Source: Sambucus nigra
Taxonomy: Eukaryota; Streptophyta; Magnoliopsida; Dipsacales; Adoxaceae
DNA length: 64,000 bases
NCBI GenBank assembly: GCA_949130495.1
Contig: OX422215.1
Span: 530,827,755 to 530,891,754, forward strand
Reading direction: 5' to 3'
Below, piece after piece: positions 1 through 10,618 of the stretch. Below the pieces are notes generated by a model. That model ran no database searches, was not told where the DNA came from, and saw nothing but the letters and a program-made list of their open reading frames with translations. A program made the translations under genes and the position numbers. The first letter of the stretch is position 1. Each line of letters starts with the position of its first letter.

Positions 1-906
1 TACTTACTCCTCTGTTACGAGAATAATATCCATTCGAATGTTAATAGATATTGCAGCGTTACATAATCCTAAGATACATCAAATGAATGTAAAATCACCA
101 TCTTAAATGGCGAGTTAACCGAAGAGAAACATACGTAACAACCACAAGAGTTAAAAGTTCCATAAAAAGAAACGAAGTGTGTAGACCTGTTAAATCCATT
201 TATTGATTCAAACAAGCACCTAAACAATGGCATGGACAATCTCAAAACACAATAACATAAAATGGATTTAAAATTAATGAGGCTAATAAATGTCTTTACA
301 TTAAAAACACTTCAAGTGATTATGTCATTGTTTGTATTTATGTAGATCATATGCTTACTATTGGAAATCATAAAGATATCATTAAATCTACTAAGATAAT
401 CTTGTCCAACTAATTGGATTTGAAAGATATGGGTATTATTGATGATATATTAGGAATTAAAATTTATAAAACATAAGATAAACTCTCATTATATTGAAGA
501 GATATTTGATAAGTTTGGTAAATGTAGTGATAACATTCTATAACACCTATTTATCCAAATATTCATTTATATAAAAATACTGTAAATGGTATATCTCAAT
601 TGGAATATTGTCGAATCATCAGTAGTTTAATGTACTCAGCCAGATATTACTTACTCAGTTAACAGAATGAGTAGGTATACAAGTAATCCCGGTGAAGACC
701 ATTGGAAAGCATAATAAGGTTTATTAGATATCTAAGATATATCATTAATAATGTATTTAACTACATCAAATATGTATATATATATGTATATATATATTCT
801 TTTTGTATATACTATATATACAAAAATGGCTAATGTTTTCTTATCGTCATTCTGAAAAGAAAATTTTAATCAATGAAAATAAATGTGGAAGGTATTGTAA
901 AGATTA
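1..906 (+). pseudogene. Degenerate Ty1/copia reverse transcriptase to RNase H relic, copy 1
   Basis: Read forward with frame changes, the stretch shows copia RT landmarks in the usual order: RMLIDIAALHN and KIHQMNVK at the start, LNGEL, VCRPVKSIY followed by a stop and then FKQAPKQWHG, YVDHMLTIG at about 339-365, and SRYTSNPGEDHWK at about 668-710, leading into the RNase H linker. The catalytic YVDD box reads YVDH, so the second of the paired metal-binding aspartates is lost. No LTR, primer site, gag or integrase is attached. The left end lies outside the window; copy 2 at 55150 shows about 140 bp more of the 5' part. Clearly dead. An AT microsatellite (about 772-800) has grown inside the 3' part. 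Confidence 0.8.
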
Positions 907-2582
907 AAAGGAATCACCCAATGCAAATTTGACTTATATAGTAACTTTTCTTAATAAATGTTTTTTTCTTGAGTTGATTTATTACATGTGTGTATTACAA
1001 TCTTGCACATGATATTTAAAGAAAATATGGGATGGTATATATTAACATTATTACATTTGCACAAAAAATCTAATAGTTTATACTTGCTTCAAATATTGAT
1101 TAATCCAACAACATTATTTTTTTTATTCTTGAAAAAGATCAAATGAAAAATATTTGCTTGACATGATTGGGAACTATATACCGGGTATTAATATAACTCT
1201 TTCTATAAGTATCCTTCTAACTCTTTGATCCTCTTAATTCATATCAATGTAGATATGTTTGATTTATACGTGTTTGACCAAATTTCTAGGTGAATTTATT
1301 TTTTTATTTTTAGGCAAAATTTTATCTTCTACACCAACCATTCATAAATGTCGTCTATATGACCGTAAGCATGGCATTTACACAATTGCAAATACATGTT
1401 AACATAATATCTACAAATAGCTCGTGCATCGCTCGGGTCAAAAATCTAATTTATGTATAAATGGTGTCTCTTGGTGTTGCTTTGCCACGTGACTTAAAAC
1501 TCTATGTGCAATTAAGAGAAAATACACTCACCCTTATTAGGCTCAACCCCATTCACATGCCCCTCCATCTGACTCTAAAATGCAAACTCCTCTTCACCTT
1601 CCGTCAAATTTAATGAACATTTTCGTCTACACTTTTTTTTATTGGGCAAGACATGTGATACATTTGAACCACTTGAAATTCTCAATTTTCGGACACTCAT
1701 TATAGAACATGCATATTTCAAGTCATAGGGCACAACATATCTATATAACAATGTAGGCTACATATTTCAAAGTGTAATAAAACCATGCTTAGGAACTAAA
1801 ATTAATGCTCAGTGATGTTTTTTTTTTTAAATTTTAGTTTCTAAGCATAGCTTTACTACAAGAGTTGTATTACTTTATGGAGGTGATATCTATTTATATG
1901 GTTCAAATAATTTATCATTGCATGCGTGATGAGTGTTTTGCACCAAATCAGTATTATCTAAGGGGTTTTAAATTGTCTGCGCATTGAGCCTAGTATTAAC
2001 TATTAATTGAATCCGCCTAAAACATCTTCGCATAAATGAAAGAGAGATATTTGTGTCCTAAAAATAGGTCCTGCTCTGTGTCAATGTGTCATTATTTGAG
2101 ATCCCCGGGTTGAAGCGGAAACAGGAGCAACGATACATCGGCCTGGATAAAATAAATAGAAAAAACAATGTTAGGAAGACATTTTGTCATTGTCACATTG
2201 GTTGGTGCGTGGATCAAATGAGTTCCATTAAAATCATATTAAAAAACATCACCCAATGTGGCGAAGACTCATCACTCGGTTCCAAAACAAGGTTATAAAA
2301 CTGGGTCTCCCTACTATTTAAAAAAACATGAAATTTATAAAATCCATCACAGGTTGACCCAAAATATTTTTGAAACACTTTACTGAAAATTGTAAATACC
2401 CCATAAAATTAATAAAATGACTTGTAAAATGATAATATGAGGAGAAAAATTATTCAAAAAATTTCTGAAACACTAATATCAGAAAACATGTGAAATCTTC
2501 ACACAAATATGTATTCAAATCTATATGGTTAATAGGAATGAAATAAAAACTTTATGGTTAATAAATTGACCCAATTTCTTAC
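907..2582. other. Non-coding spacer downstream of the MYB copy 1
   Basis: No gene is recognisable here apart from the foldback listed separately. A 70-codon plus-strand frame at 2086 is not supported: its counterpart in copy 2 is shifted and has a different start. The missing third exon of the MYB would be expected in this minus-strand stretch, but no C-terminal DUO1-like sequence could be read. Confidence 0.6.
1773..1860. repeat. Foldback (inverted repeat), copy 1
   Basis: Two arms of about 33 bp, 1773-1805 and 1827-1860, are near-perfect reverse complements around ATGCTTAG.AACTAAAATT, with a T-rich loop. The structure could be a small MITE remnant. The same foldback is present at 57058-57146. 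No target duplication was identified. Confidence 0.6.
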
Positions 2583-4637
2583 CTCAGTAGACGGTGGTGG
2601 TGGCGGCCGCAAAATCCTTGAAAAACTCCTTTGTCAATTATACCAAAAATTCTTCACATCATTATCTGTCCTTCCGGGCAAATATGTCGCAATCCGCGAC
2701 CATTTATTCCCAAACTTCACTTGAAGATCAATCACCACCCTCTCCTCCTCTGCCGAAAACTTCACCCGACTGCTTTGAAGTAAATAAAAGAAAAAAAAAA
2801 CGTCATATGCATTTTCAACAAATGTACACATGCACAAACTAAAATCAAGAAAACCCAGGGACGAAACCAGGATTTAATCTTTGGTATATATCAACAAAAA
2901 ACTATAAAATTTTTGAAAAACAAAGCAAATCTTTATTAAAAGGAATATCAAAACTTTATCAGAATTGCACTTCGTGTGTCTTCAAATCATGAAATCCATC
3001 GATAATAACGAAACAATTTTTTTGTTTTTTATAAAACAGTTTTTTGGTAACATTTTTTAGGAAATGTTTTATTTTTTATTTTTTCCAAATAGGTATTTTA
3101 TAAAGTCATTTTTTATAAAGTGTTACAAAAAACACGTATATTCTAATTTAAAAAAGTCAAGTTTTTTTAAATAACGAAATAATCTTTTTTTCTTAAAACT
3201 TTTTTACAAAACATGTATTTTAAAATAAGTTATATCCACCTATTTTGTAATAAAAAAATAATGTATTGGGAAATACTTTTTTTGGATACTTTTTACAACA
3301 AAAGTTTATAAAAAACTATAGCTTGTTATCAAATTAGATGGTAATTATATTTTAGAGGGGCAAAAGAGTCATTTACTTTCCCTTCTAATTAGTGCCAAAT
3401 GTGTTATTAACGGATTTCATTACAAATGGTCCTCAAATATTAATATAAGAAACAACGACACAATTAAAAATAAGGAAGAATAAGTGCACTCCAAATTACA
3501 AATAACTTTAAAAAGTTTGTAGAATGTATTAATTAAATAAAGTAACTTGTGCGTGACAGAGGGAAAAAAACTTACAAATGGCTTGCTTTATAGGAGACTG
3601 CTTTTATTTTTTTTAGGATCAAATACTGAAAAGTCTCTAAAACATTTTTTTAATACACATTTAGTCCAATCCTTTTATTTTGTACCAAAAAGTCCCTTAT
3701 TCTCATATCTTTAAAGGTGTGCGCCAGCGGTATGATAAAACTTTTTTGACATGGTGAAGAACTTAAAAAGGCCTGAACTAAACGTGTATTAAAAAACGTT
3801 TGAAAGACTATTTGATATATGCCTTTTTTTAAGCAGATAAAGAAGAAGAGGAGAAATTCGTTAAATAATTAAGATGCTGGAGAAGTGGTTGGGAAAAAAA
3901 GGACTCTCACTTTATAGGCGGATGGACTCAGTTATAAATTGAAGGCGTGTTGTAGAATAAAAGATAAATAACTATTCCATATTTTTAGACATTATACTTT
4001 CGAAAGTGTACTCATACTCATAGATACACACATATATCATAAAGCAGCAATAGAGAAATTCAGATCTTTGGAGGGGGGGGGGGGGGGTGGTGTCCCAGCC
4101 CCCCCCCCCCCCCCAAAAAAAATAAAAGTAGTGTTAATTTATAAAATAAAATAAAATAAAAACAGTTTTAAAATATATATTCAATCCGTCCAAAATAAAA
4201 ATTCAGCGCACGCCTAATAGAATTTTTGATTATTTTTCTCAAAATAATTTAAATAATCTTAAGATAGTCTATTCTGACGCGAATTCCTGGATCCGCCACT
4301 GCCACTGGGAGCCCCTATGTGGCTTCGTGATCATCAATATCTATTTACATGTTACATATACAGTAAGATATATACCAACACACACTTGCGTATGTAAAAC
4401 AAATTTGAGAGAGATGGTGTGAAAACAATACTTTTTTAAGTTGGGTCGAAGTTTATTGAACCATCGGACGCGACAAGAATTTCCAGTACGTTGTAAGAGG
4501 CCTTTGGATCGAATGGAGCTCCAGTATCTGGGGCCATATATGTTGACATGATTAATGAGCAACTCATCTTCTTCTGCTTTCCATGGCCCTTTTCTTATTT
4601 CTCCAATTTCACCAACTAACAATCTATTCGCTTCCAT
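2583..4637 (-). pseudogene. DUO1-like: DUO1-like R2R3-MYB, copy 1, nonsense mutation in R3
   Basis: Exon 1 (4637 to 4432, 206 bp) starts with an ATG and encodes MEANRLL, then RKGPWKAEEDELLINHV, GPRYWSSIRSKGLLQRTG and RWFNKLRPNLK: a whole R2 repeat with its three tryptophans. The donor GT lies at 4431-4430. Exon 2 (2769 to 2583, 187 bp) follows a CAG acceptor and restores the frame with one base, giving KFSAEEERVVIDLQ, GNKWSRIATYLPGRTDNDV and KNFWYN. The next codon is TGA at 2634-2636, where the other copy has an arginine codon. The frame beyond the stop continues to a GT donor at 2582-2581, so a third exon once existed, but it was not found. The wording of R2 and R3 is that of DUO POLLEN 1, the sperm-cell MYB activator; that identity is from family knowledge. 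Intron 1 (1.66 kb) is mostly a hAT-like insertion. The protein would end in R3 and lack the activation domain. Confidence 0.85.
2856..4301. mobile_element. hAT-like non-autonomous element in MYB intron 1, copy 1
   Basis: The left end reads CAGGGACGAAACCAGGATTT. The reverse complement of the right end reads CAGTGGCGGATCCAGGAATT. These match at 15 of 20 positions and have the CAGNGRCGRANCCAGG form common at ends of plant hAT-type elements. Between them lies AT-rich non-coding DNA with a G-run and C-run pair at about 4071-4115, typical of such elements. No 8-bp target duplication could be matched at the two ends, so the boundaries are approximate. The same insertion is in MYB copy 2. Confidence 0.5.
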
Positions 4638-4930
4638 TCAATCACAAATGCATAGATTTTTGTATGCCTTTGTTTTTGTTTCGTCGAACCGACTACAAAA
4701 GCAAATATGTTACTCAGCCTTACATATTTCTAAAGCATTAAAACAAAGAATTAAAACATGCCATCTATATTATACCTTTAATACAGTTGTATTAGAGGTA
4801 TAAAAACAATTTATTATCAACCCTTGCATCTCCCTTACGCAATTCAATGGACCTTACATCTTCGTTATCCTTCCAAACGTTTGTTCCAAAGCAGACCTTA
4901 TATATCCCTAATCCCCTCCAAACGTTGCAT
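4638..4930. other. Region upstream of MYB copy 1
   Basis: This is the stretch just 5' of the MYB start codon on the minus strand. It would hold the promoter of the former gene. No TATA box or DUO1-specific element could be picked out with confidence. Confidence 0.35.
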
Positions 4931-4934
4931 AGAA

Positions 4935-5765
4935 TGGAATTTGTAAAGCTATCTCCAGCTTAATAAATTTTTTTAATAAAAAAATTGTTTCAATAGAAAA
5001 AAATATTTTTAATAAATTTAAAAAAATGGATTGTTAAAAAATATTATTTTAATATACAAATTATATATATTTAAAAAAAAACTATTTAAAAAAATAAAAG
5101 TTAGTATAAACGAAATTTTTTTTTTTTTTGCATTTTAAACAGTTTTAAGAAATAAAAGAATATATTAAATATTGTAAAATTAAAGAAAAAATAATAAGTT
5201 TAAAAATAAGGGGTGCCACTAGCGCAGACCTTTAAAAATAAGATAATATTGAATAAATGGGTGTTTGAGGGACTAAATGGGATGAAAATAATAATAATCA
5301 AAAAAATTCTTATTAATATAGTTTTTTTTTAACTTAAACAACTTTAAGAAATACAAAAAGTATTTTAACTGATTTAAAAAAAAATGAAGTTTAAAAATAA
5401 GGGGTGTCGCTGGTGCTGACCTTTAAAAATAAGAGAATATTACGTAAATAGGTGTTTGAGGGACTAAATGAGTTAAACATAATAATTTTTTTTATTAGAA
5501 TTGTTTTTTAGCTTAAACAGTTTTAAGAAATAAAAAAACTGTTTTCAATATTGTAAAATTTAAAAAAAAAATAAGTTTAAAAATAAGGGGTGCGGCTGGC
5601 GTAGATCTTTAAAAATAAGAGAATATTGAGTAAATGATTGTTTGGGAAACTAAATGAGTTAAAAATATATTTTTTTAAAAATTCTTATTAAAATAGTTTT
5701 TTTTTTTTAAATATATTTTTATTGAAAATACAAATTTTTATTTTTTTGAAAAAAAATTGTTTAAA
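4935..5765. repeat. AT-rich tandem repeat, about 185-bp period, copy 1
   Basis: A landmark of the form AAAATAAGGGGTG followed by CTRGYG and a GACC or GATC recurs near 5205, 5395 and 5580. Each is followed by TTTAAAAATAAGA, a block GAGGGACTAAATG, and an AT-rich tail with CTTAAACAG and TTTAAGAAATA. Spacing is about 185-190 bp. A partial unit precedes the first one. The duplicate at 60195 has the same units and breaks off in the third. Confidence 0.75.
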
Positions 5766-5830
5766 AAAATAAAGTGGTAACTAGATAAATGAGGTGCCAA
5801 CTATACAAATAAGGACAAATGAGGTTGCCA

Positions 5831-5867
5831 ACTAGACAACCCGGTACTAGCTCCTGGGTTGTCTAGT
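5831..5867. repeat. Perfect 12-bp inverted repeat
   Basis: ACTAGACAACCC (5831-5842) and GGGTTGTCTAGT (5856-5867) are exact reverse complements around a 13-base loop. Half-copies of the arm (CAACTAGACAACC, GCCAACTATAC) lie just upstream. The run of T needed for a terminator-like reading has no meaning in a plant; it may be the end of a small element. Confidence 0.6.
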
Positions 5868-6415
5868 ATTATTCCATTAAATATGGGTGCTGGTAAGGGT
5901 AGGGCCGTCTCAAACAAAATTGGGGCCCTAGGCTAGAAATTAATATGGGACCCCTTTTTTTATAAAAATTATTATATTATATTAAATATATGTTACATTT
6001 TCTCAATAATTGTTTTTATTAAATAGATTAATTAAAATTTATTTTTCTTTCTTTTTGAGATGGAAAACCATGAAATATATTTTTGTATTCAGGGTTTGCT
6101 ACGATATTTTTTTCAATGGATAATATAGCTAACCCATTTAATCTTTCTTACGACATAGTCGATCTTCTAATTATTTCACATAAACAAACAAATACTATTA
6201 TAGAACAATAAAACTTGGTAACGCTGATGTATATTCAATCTGATTCTACAAACAACAAACTTCTCCAATTGAAAAAATAAATTTTCACATTCAATATGTC
6301 AACATTTAAAAACATATTAATAACATAATCATTTAAGTTTAAACAATTTCATAAGATAAAAGAGAGCAAAAAATTAAATAAAATATAATAACATTAATAA
6401 TATAATATACATATA

Positions 6416-6420
<5 letters not shown>

Positions 6421-6474
<54 letters not shown>
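6421..6474. repeat. (TA)n microsatellite
   Basis: An uninterrupted run of 27 TA dinucleotides. Confidence 0.98.
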
Positions 6475-6475
<1 letters not shown>

Positions 6476-6614
6476 CAAACCTTGTATGGGAGAAGTTTTA
6501 TAGAGTCACCAGATCTTTTTTTTAATGTGTTGTGCATATTCTTTTTTTTGTATATCAAGATAATCTTGACAAGTTGAAATTTTTTGTAAAGAGTTTTTGT
6601 GCAAATAAAATGAA

Positions 6615-6617
<3 letters not shown>

Positions 6618-6648
<31 letters not shown>

Positions 6649-6655
6649 AGAGATG

Positions 6656-6694
<39 letters not shown>

Positions 6695-6703
6695 GGGAGA
6701 GAG
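6618..6703. repeat. (GA)n microsatellite, two blocks
   Basis: Two pure GA runs (about 6618-6645 and 6657-6691) are separated by a short interruption and followed by an impure GA tail. Confidence 0.95.
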
Positions 6704-7149
6704 GTGAAACGATTGGTACTTTAAAACAAAGATTAATGGGTTTAGTTAGTGGGTTATTTTTAATAGCCTTGAAAATAGGAAGTGTTTTTACTTTTTTCCA
6801 TGGGTATATTTATTTATATATAATATAATAAACAGTTATTAAACTTAGGGGCCCTTAAATTTGGTGGGGCCCTAGGCGATGGGTAAGGGACCTTCTAGTT
6901 TTTAGTTTGAGAACTTTAGTTAAGTTGAAATTTAACTCCTATATTATTGTCAAGTTAATTTGTAAGGGCACTTCTTTTAAAATTTTAAAACACTAAAATA
7001 TTCTTAAATTCTCAACTTCTCTCTTTTTCGGCTCTGAACTCTCGTCCCCATTTGTTCAAGACTCCATGGTCTCTGCTTTTCTTCTCTCTCAGTGTACACA
7101 CACACACACACACACATAATAGTTTAGTTTTTTTTATTAAAAAGTTACC

Positions 7150-7588
7150 ACAATCAATAAATCCCTCACTATACATGTGGGTACCTCGATTAACTATTCT
7201 GGCCCAGATGAGTAGCCCGATTAAGTTCGGTACAAATGTCTAAAGGCCTCGTGCATAAATAATTCAGTTATGACACATTCAACCCCTAAAATCTCTCAAT
7301 AGATATTCTACGGATCATGGGTTAACATGCAGGAGTCCAATACCTCCACTCTCCGAGAAATAACATGTATATATTAAACCCTCAGCCCGGGGCAAAGGGC
7401 ACGTAATTGTAAACACTCCCCCGGAGTAAAGAGAAATAAGAAACAAAGATCAGCACCGTAGATGTAGGCCATTTTATCGAACCACGTATATCTTGTGTCA
7501 TGTGTGATTGTAGTTAATTTGTGTTCTTCATTTATTCTGCTGATCGTATTTGCTTATTATTTTTGTGTTGAGTTTTATTGTCACCACA
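7150..7588 (+). mobile_element. LTR remnant of a Tat-like Ty3/gypsy element, ending at a primer-binding site
   Basis: The right edge is ...CACCACA followed by ATTGGCGCCGTCATTCGG (from 7589), the standard LTR end and leader of plant gypsy elements. About 120 bp before this edge lies GTAGGCCATTTTATCGAACC, which resembles GTAGGCCAAATTAGCTGAACC at the same place in the 34-kb Tat LTR. This supports the Tat lineage. The left boundary was not found, and no partner LTR is present in the window. A (CA)n run lies at about 7095-7116, just outside. Confidence 0.55.
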
Positions 7589-7599
7589 ATTGGCGCCGT

Positions 7600-8646
7600 C
7601 ATTCGGAAGCGATTGTTTTTCTTTGAAGAAAGCCTTCACCATCAAGAACCCGAAATCTCTGGTCACAGCGGAAATTCCCTTTAAGCAGGGGATATTCAAG
7701 AGCAACCCATTCCTCTAAGGGTTAAATCCGAAGTTCGACGTTCAAACCCAAGGCCTCGCGCAGAACGATAGACCTCAGAACATAGCGAAGTACTAGCAAG
7801 GTCGACGCAAGTTTCGAGGCTGATGGATGCCTACGAGGCCAGACTCCAAGAGCAAGAGGAAGCTACTTGTAAGTAGGGAGCTGAGAACGCTCGCCTCAAG
7901 AGAAAACTGGAAAAGATGGAGAGATAACTCCATCCAAGCACGAGGCAACGTCACTATCGCACTACTAGACCTCAGGCGAGCAGGTCTCGTAGCCGAGGAA
8001 GGAGTCCAAGACATGGGCCTAAAAAAATCGAGGGACATAGGTCAGATGACGACTTATCCGAGCAACATCAATCAGCTCGCCGTTATAGGAGACCAGGCCG
8101 AGGGAACGGTGACATACGAAATTTGGTTCGAAGAGAAATGGACCAACACCCAGCGCATCGGTGTGTCAGGTCGACTAAAAAGCTGGCCAGGCGAGCTCTC
8201 AGGACCCATATGAAATCCCCTTTCTCAAGGGAGATAGAAGAAGAAGAAGCCCCTAAGAAGTTCGCACTGACTAGGTTTAATATCTACGGTGGAAAGACCG
8301 ACCCTATTGACCATGTTAGGCAGTATAGGCAGCCTAGGAACCATTGGAATCACAGGGACGCATTAATGTGCAAGATCAATCTGACGAGCTTATACGATGT
8401 GGCTTAAAAGTGATTTGAGAGATTACCTCGCCAATCCATTAGGAGCTTCGAGTCCCTGGCATAGCTCTTCACAGCTCGCTTCATTACCATCATCTCCCAC
8501 CCGAAGAGGATGGATTCTTTGTTGACAATAAAGAAAATGCCCCAGGAGAGCCTCAAGGACGGCGCGAAGAGAAATTGGGAGCTATTCAAAGAGGTGGAGG
8601 ACTGCTCGGAGCAGGTCTCCGTGGCGTCCTTTAAGATTGGTTTGTA
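7600..8646 (+). pseudogene. Tat-like gag fragment, truncated
   Basis: The frame that includes 8211-8405 reads PFSREIEEEEAPKKFALTRF, IYGGKTDPIDHV, WNHRDALMCK. It continues past stops with FERLP, RSFESLA, LFTARFI, SLLTIKKMPQESLK, ELFKEVEDCSEQV and SFKIGL. This is the order of the retrotransposon gag capsid region of Tat and Athila elements. There are at least three in-frame stops (after DVA, after K, after SLA) and an upstream frameshift. The element breaks off abruptly at 8643 against the GX LTR, so protease and everything beyond is missing. The upstream frame from 7827, rich in R, K and E, is the expected N-terminal part of gag. The minus-strand frames here are shadows. Confidence 0.75.
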
Positions 8647-9936
8647 AAAGGAAAATAATACCCAAGGGTGGTTTTCACAAACTTCCATTTTTAAACCAAT
8701 TTTAGTTCATCCCTAAAATATGCAACTACGTGTCAATACAAAAAAGATATAGCACGTAGCACAATAATTCAGGAAAAATCCCCGAAGGGAAAAACCTTTT
8801 ATTTCTAGAATTTTGAAAAGTTTACAAGACCATTGACTTACATACAACCTGATAATCGCCCACAAGTGTAACACACGGTGTCTTCATCAAATCTTCAAAG
8901 CTACGGCTAGAAATCTGTAGTGGTTCATGCGCAGCTATACCACAAGGACCGCATCTCAAAAAACTCCATAGAGACTCCCTCCATAATAACACGTAGCTCT
9001 CGGTTGTAGAGATCACCCCACAAAGGATGAACAAAAGGAAAGCGATGTTCTTGAACACCAAAACAATTCACCAAAGCAGATGGGTTTTTTGTGAATTGAA
9101 AATAGAAGGGGATTAAACCATAAACAAAGAAGTCAAAAGGATTTTGCAGTTTCGCAGTTTTCTGTCTTTCAAAACGCTGGGACTTCTTAATGAAAACAAA
9201 ACCATTTAATGAGTATTTATACAAAATCGTGCCGCCTCGGTATATGAGCTCGTTCGAACGAGAAAGAGATCTTGCGCGAACGACATACACGTGTCGTTCA
9301 AGCGACATCGCGTGACAATGCAATGTCGTTTGAACGACAGAGAAAACTCGTTTGAACGACTGTTACGTAAAAAAATATTATTTTTAATGTCCGCTCCAAT
9401 ACTTAAACAAAATACACATTCTCAAATTTTGACGAAAAAGTGCGCTCCAACATTTAGAAAATATTTTGTAAAAATATCCCAAAAGCTCTAAGTGTAAAGT
9501 TAAGGTATTAAAAACATAACCTTACCAAACTAAACTTTGGAGAGTCTTTTTGATGAAGAACTTGATATTCGGATATGTCTTTGATGCTTGAATGTTCTTC
9601 GACTGTGTAGCGGTATACGACATATTAAATTGATAACGGACTTATAAAATAATGTCCTTACAAATCTCCCCCCATGTCTATGTCGGTACATACATAAAAA
9701 CATCTGAATTATCAAATACTAAAAAAGCCTATACAAATCTACCCTCCCATGAATAAATTTGCATGATCTCAAACTTTTCTTCAAAACTCTTCAACTTCAA
9801 ATTTCAAAGATTTTCTCTTCAGGGTGTTCAACATAATTATCTTCAATCTTTGTATCTACACACATGAGACAAAGCAAATACCTTCGTGACACATCAAGTT
9901 TGAAATGATATAAGAATAAATAAGTAATAAATAAAA
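8643..9936 (-). mobile_element. GX LTR, full-length left copy
   Basis: The sequence starts at TGTAAAAGGAAAATAAT and runs to just before a pyrimidine tract that is a polypurine tract on the minus strand. Its first 940 bp match 15736-16681 and 30886-31833, both of which sit directly against a TGGTATCAGAG-type primer site. That fixes it as an LTR of a minus-strand element; this copy is the downstream (3') LTR. A cluster of four palindromes, such as CTCGTTCGAACGAG, lies at 9249-9360. The exact right end is not certain because no intact partner LTR is present. Confidence 0.7.
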
Positions 9937-9990
9937 TCTCCCCACCGCAAACTCCCCCATAACATGATAATACTTTCTCCCCCTTTTTAT
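9937..9990 (-). other. GX polypurine tract region
   Basis: Read on the minus strand, the stretch holds AAAAAGGGGGAGAAAG, ATGGGGGAGTTTG and GGTGGGGAGA. This is the purine-rich primer region expected just inside a 3' LTR, and matches the layout at 10579 (GY) and 52846 (GZ). GX sequence stops about 60 bp beyond the LTR, where the tandem unit A begins. Confidence 0.6.
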
Positions 9991-9997
9991 GATGCCC

Positions 9998-10578
9998 TTA
10001 AACATCCATATCTAGCCTTCCTTCACTGTTTTGACTTCTCTTTCGTACCACTTGCATTTCGGGCCTAAAATTATGGAACGTGAAGTCGTTGAGGCATATG
10101 TGAGACACTTGATGGAGATGATCAATGCATGATTCCCAGAATTTGGATTGAGACCGTCGTATGAGATCGTGCAGAGACGTATCAAATGTAGCGGCGTACG
10201 ACATATACAAATGTAAGATAACGGACATGAGAAATATGTCCTTACAAATCTCTCCCTATGTCTATGCCGCTACATACATAAAAAATCCGAATTATGCAAA
10301 CTCCAAAAAACAAATGACATTTAACATAATATCCCCATTAAACCCTCTAACTGAGAATACTAAATGACATGTCTTCAATAAAACTTCAAAATCTTCAAAT
10401 CTTCAACATTCTAGAAACTCCCAAAGCTTTTCTCATCAGGGTGTGCAATCCAATAGATATCGACTTTGTACCTACACATATGAGATAAAGCAAATACCCG
10501 TGACACGCAACAATTTGATTTATAACGATATGCAAAGATCAAATATCAATTAAGTTTAAGCAAATCATAGATAAATCA
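9998..10578 (-). mobile_element. GY LTR, partial left copy, unit A
   Basis: The first 242 bp match 14222-14463 of the right GY LTR. The remaining part, ending in CA at 10577-10578 before a minus-strand polypurine tract, is the U3 start of the LTR. About 846 bp of the LTR (equivalent to 13376-14221) are missing on the left, where unit A begins. It is the 3' LTR of GY. Confidence 0.7.
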
Positions 10579-10618
10579 TTCTCCCTCATTCTCCCCCATA
10601 ATTCATTCTCCCCATTTT
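10579..10618 (-). other. GY polypurine tract, unit A
   Basis: The minus strand reads AAATGGGGAGAATGAATTAT, then GGGGGAGAATGAGGGAGAA, immediately followed by TGATTT, the LTR start. It is the expected plus-strand primer of the minus-oriented element. Confidence 0.7.

Larger units (their letters stand above)
1..5760. repeat. Segmental duplication, copy 1
   Basis: This stretch matches 55286-60848 base for base over most of its length, at an offset of about 55.27 kb, in the same orientation and with the same order of parts: copia relic, foldback, MYB exon 2, hAT-like element, MYB exon 1, tandem repeats. Copy 1 already runs off the left window edge, so its left end is unknown. The match ends on the right where copy 2 breaks off inside the third 185-bp repeat unit. 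The same element in the same intron position in both copies shows that the insertion is older than the duplication. Seen directly in the sequence; the mechanism is not visible. Confidence 0.93.
5900..6895. mobile_element. hAT/MITE-like element with GGGGCCCTAGGC ends
   Basis: The left end (GGGCCGTCTC, then AAATTGGGGCCCTAGGC near 5924) and the right end (CTTAGGGGCCCTTAAATTT then GGTGGGGCCCTAGGC near 6845-6880) form imperfect inverted repeats. GGGCCC-rich ends of this sort occur on small plant DNA transposons. The interior is AT-rich and carries the AT and GA microsatellites listed below. No coding capacity, and no clear target duplication. Boundaries approximate. Confidence 0.35.

Noticed and set aside
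1424..1452. Possible Helitron 3' end: GCTCGTGCATCGCTCGGG followed by ...CTAA and T, also near 56703-56735
   Set aside because: The hairpin arms are imperfect, the spacing to CTRR is short and no TC 5' end was found. It resembles a common plant CGTGCATCGCACGG repeat too weakly to call.
2086..2298. 70-codon plus-strand frame, with a longer relative at 57453-57683
   Set aside because: The two copies differ in start and frame, there is no domain, and they share no pattern of codon-position change.
7052..7243. 63-codon frame over the CA microsatellite
   Set aside because: The frame depends on the repeat and crosses into an LTR remnant.
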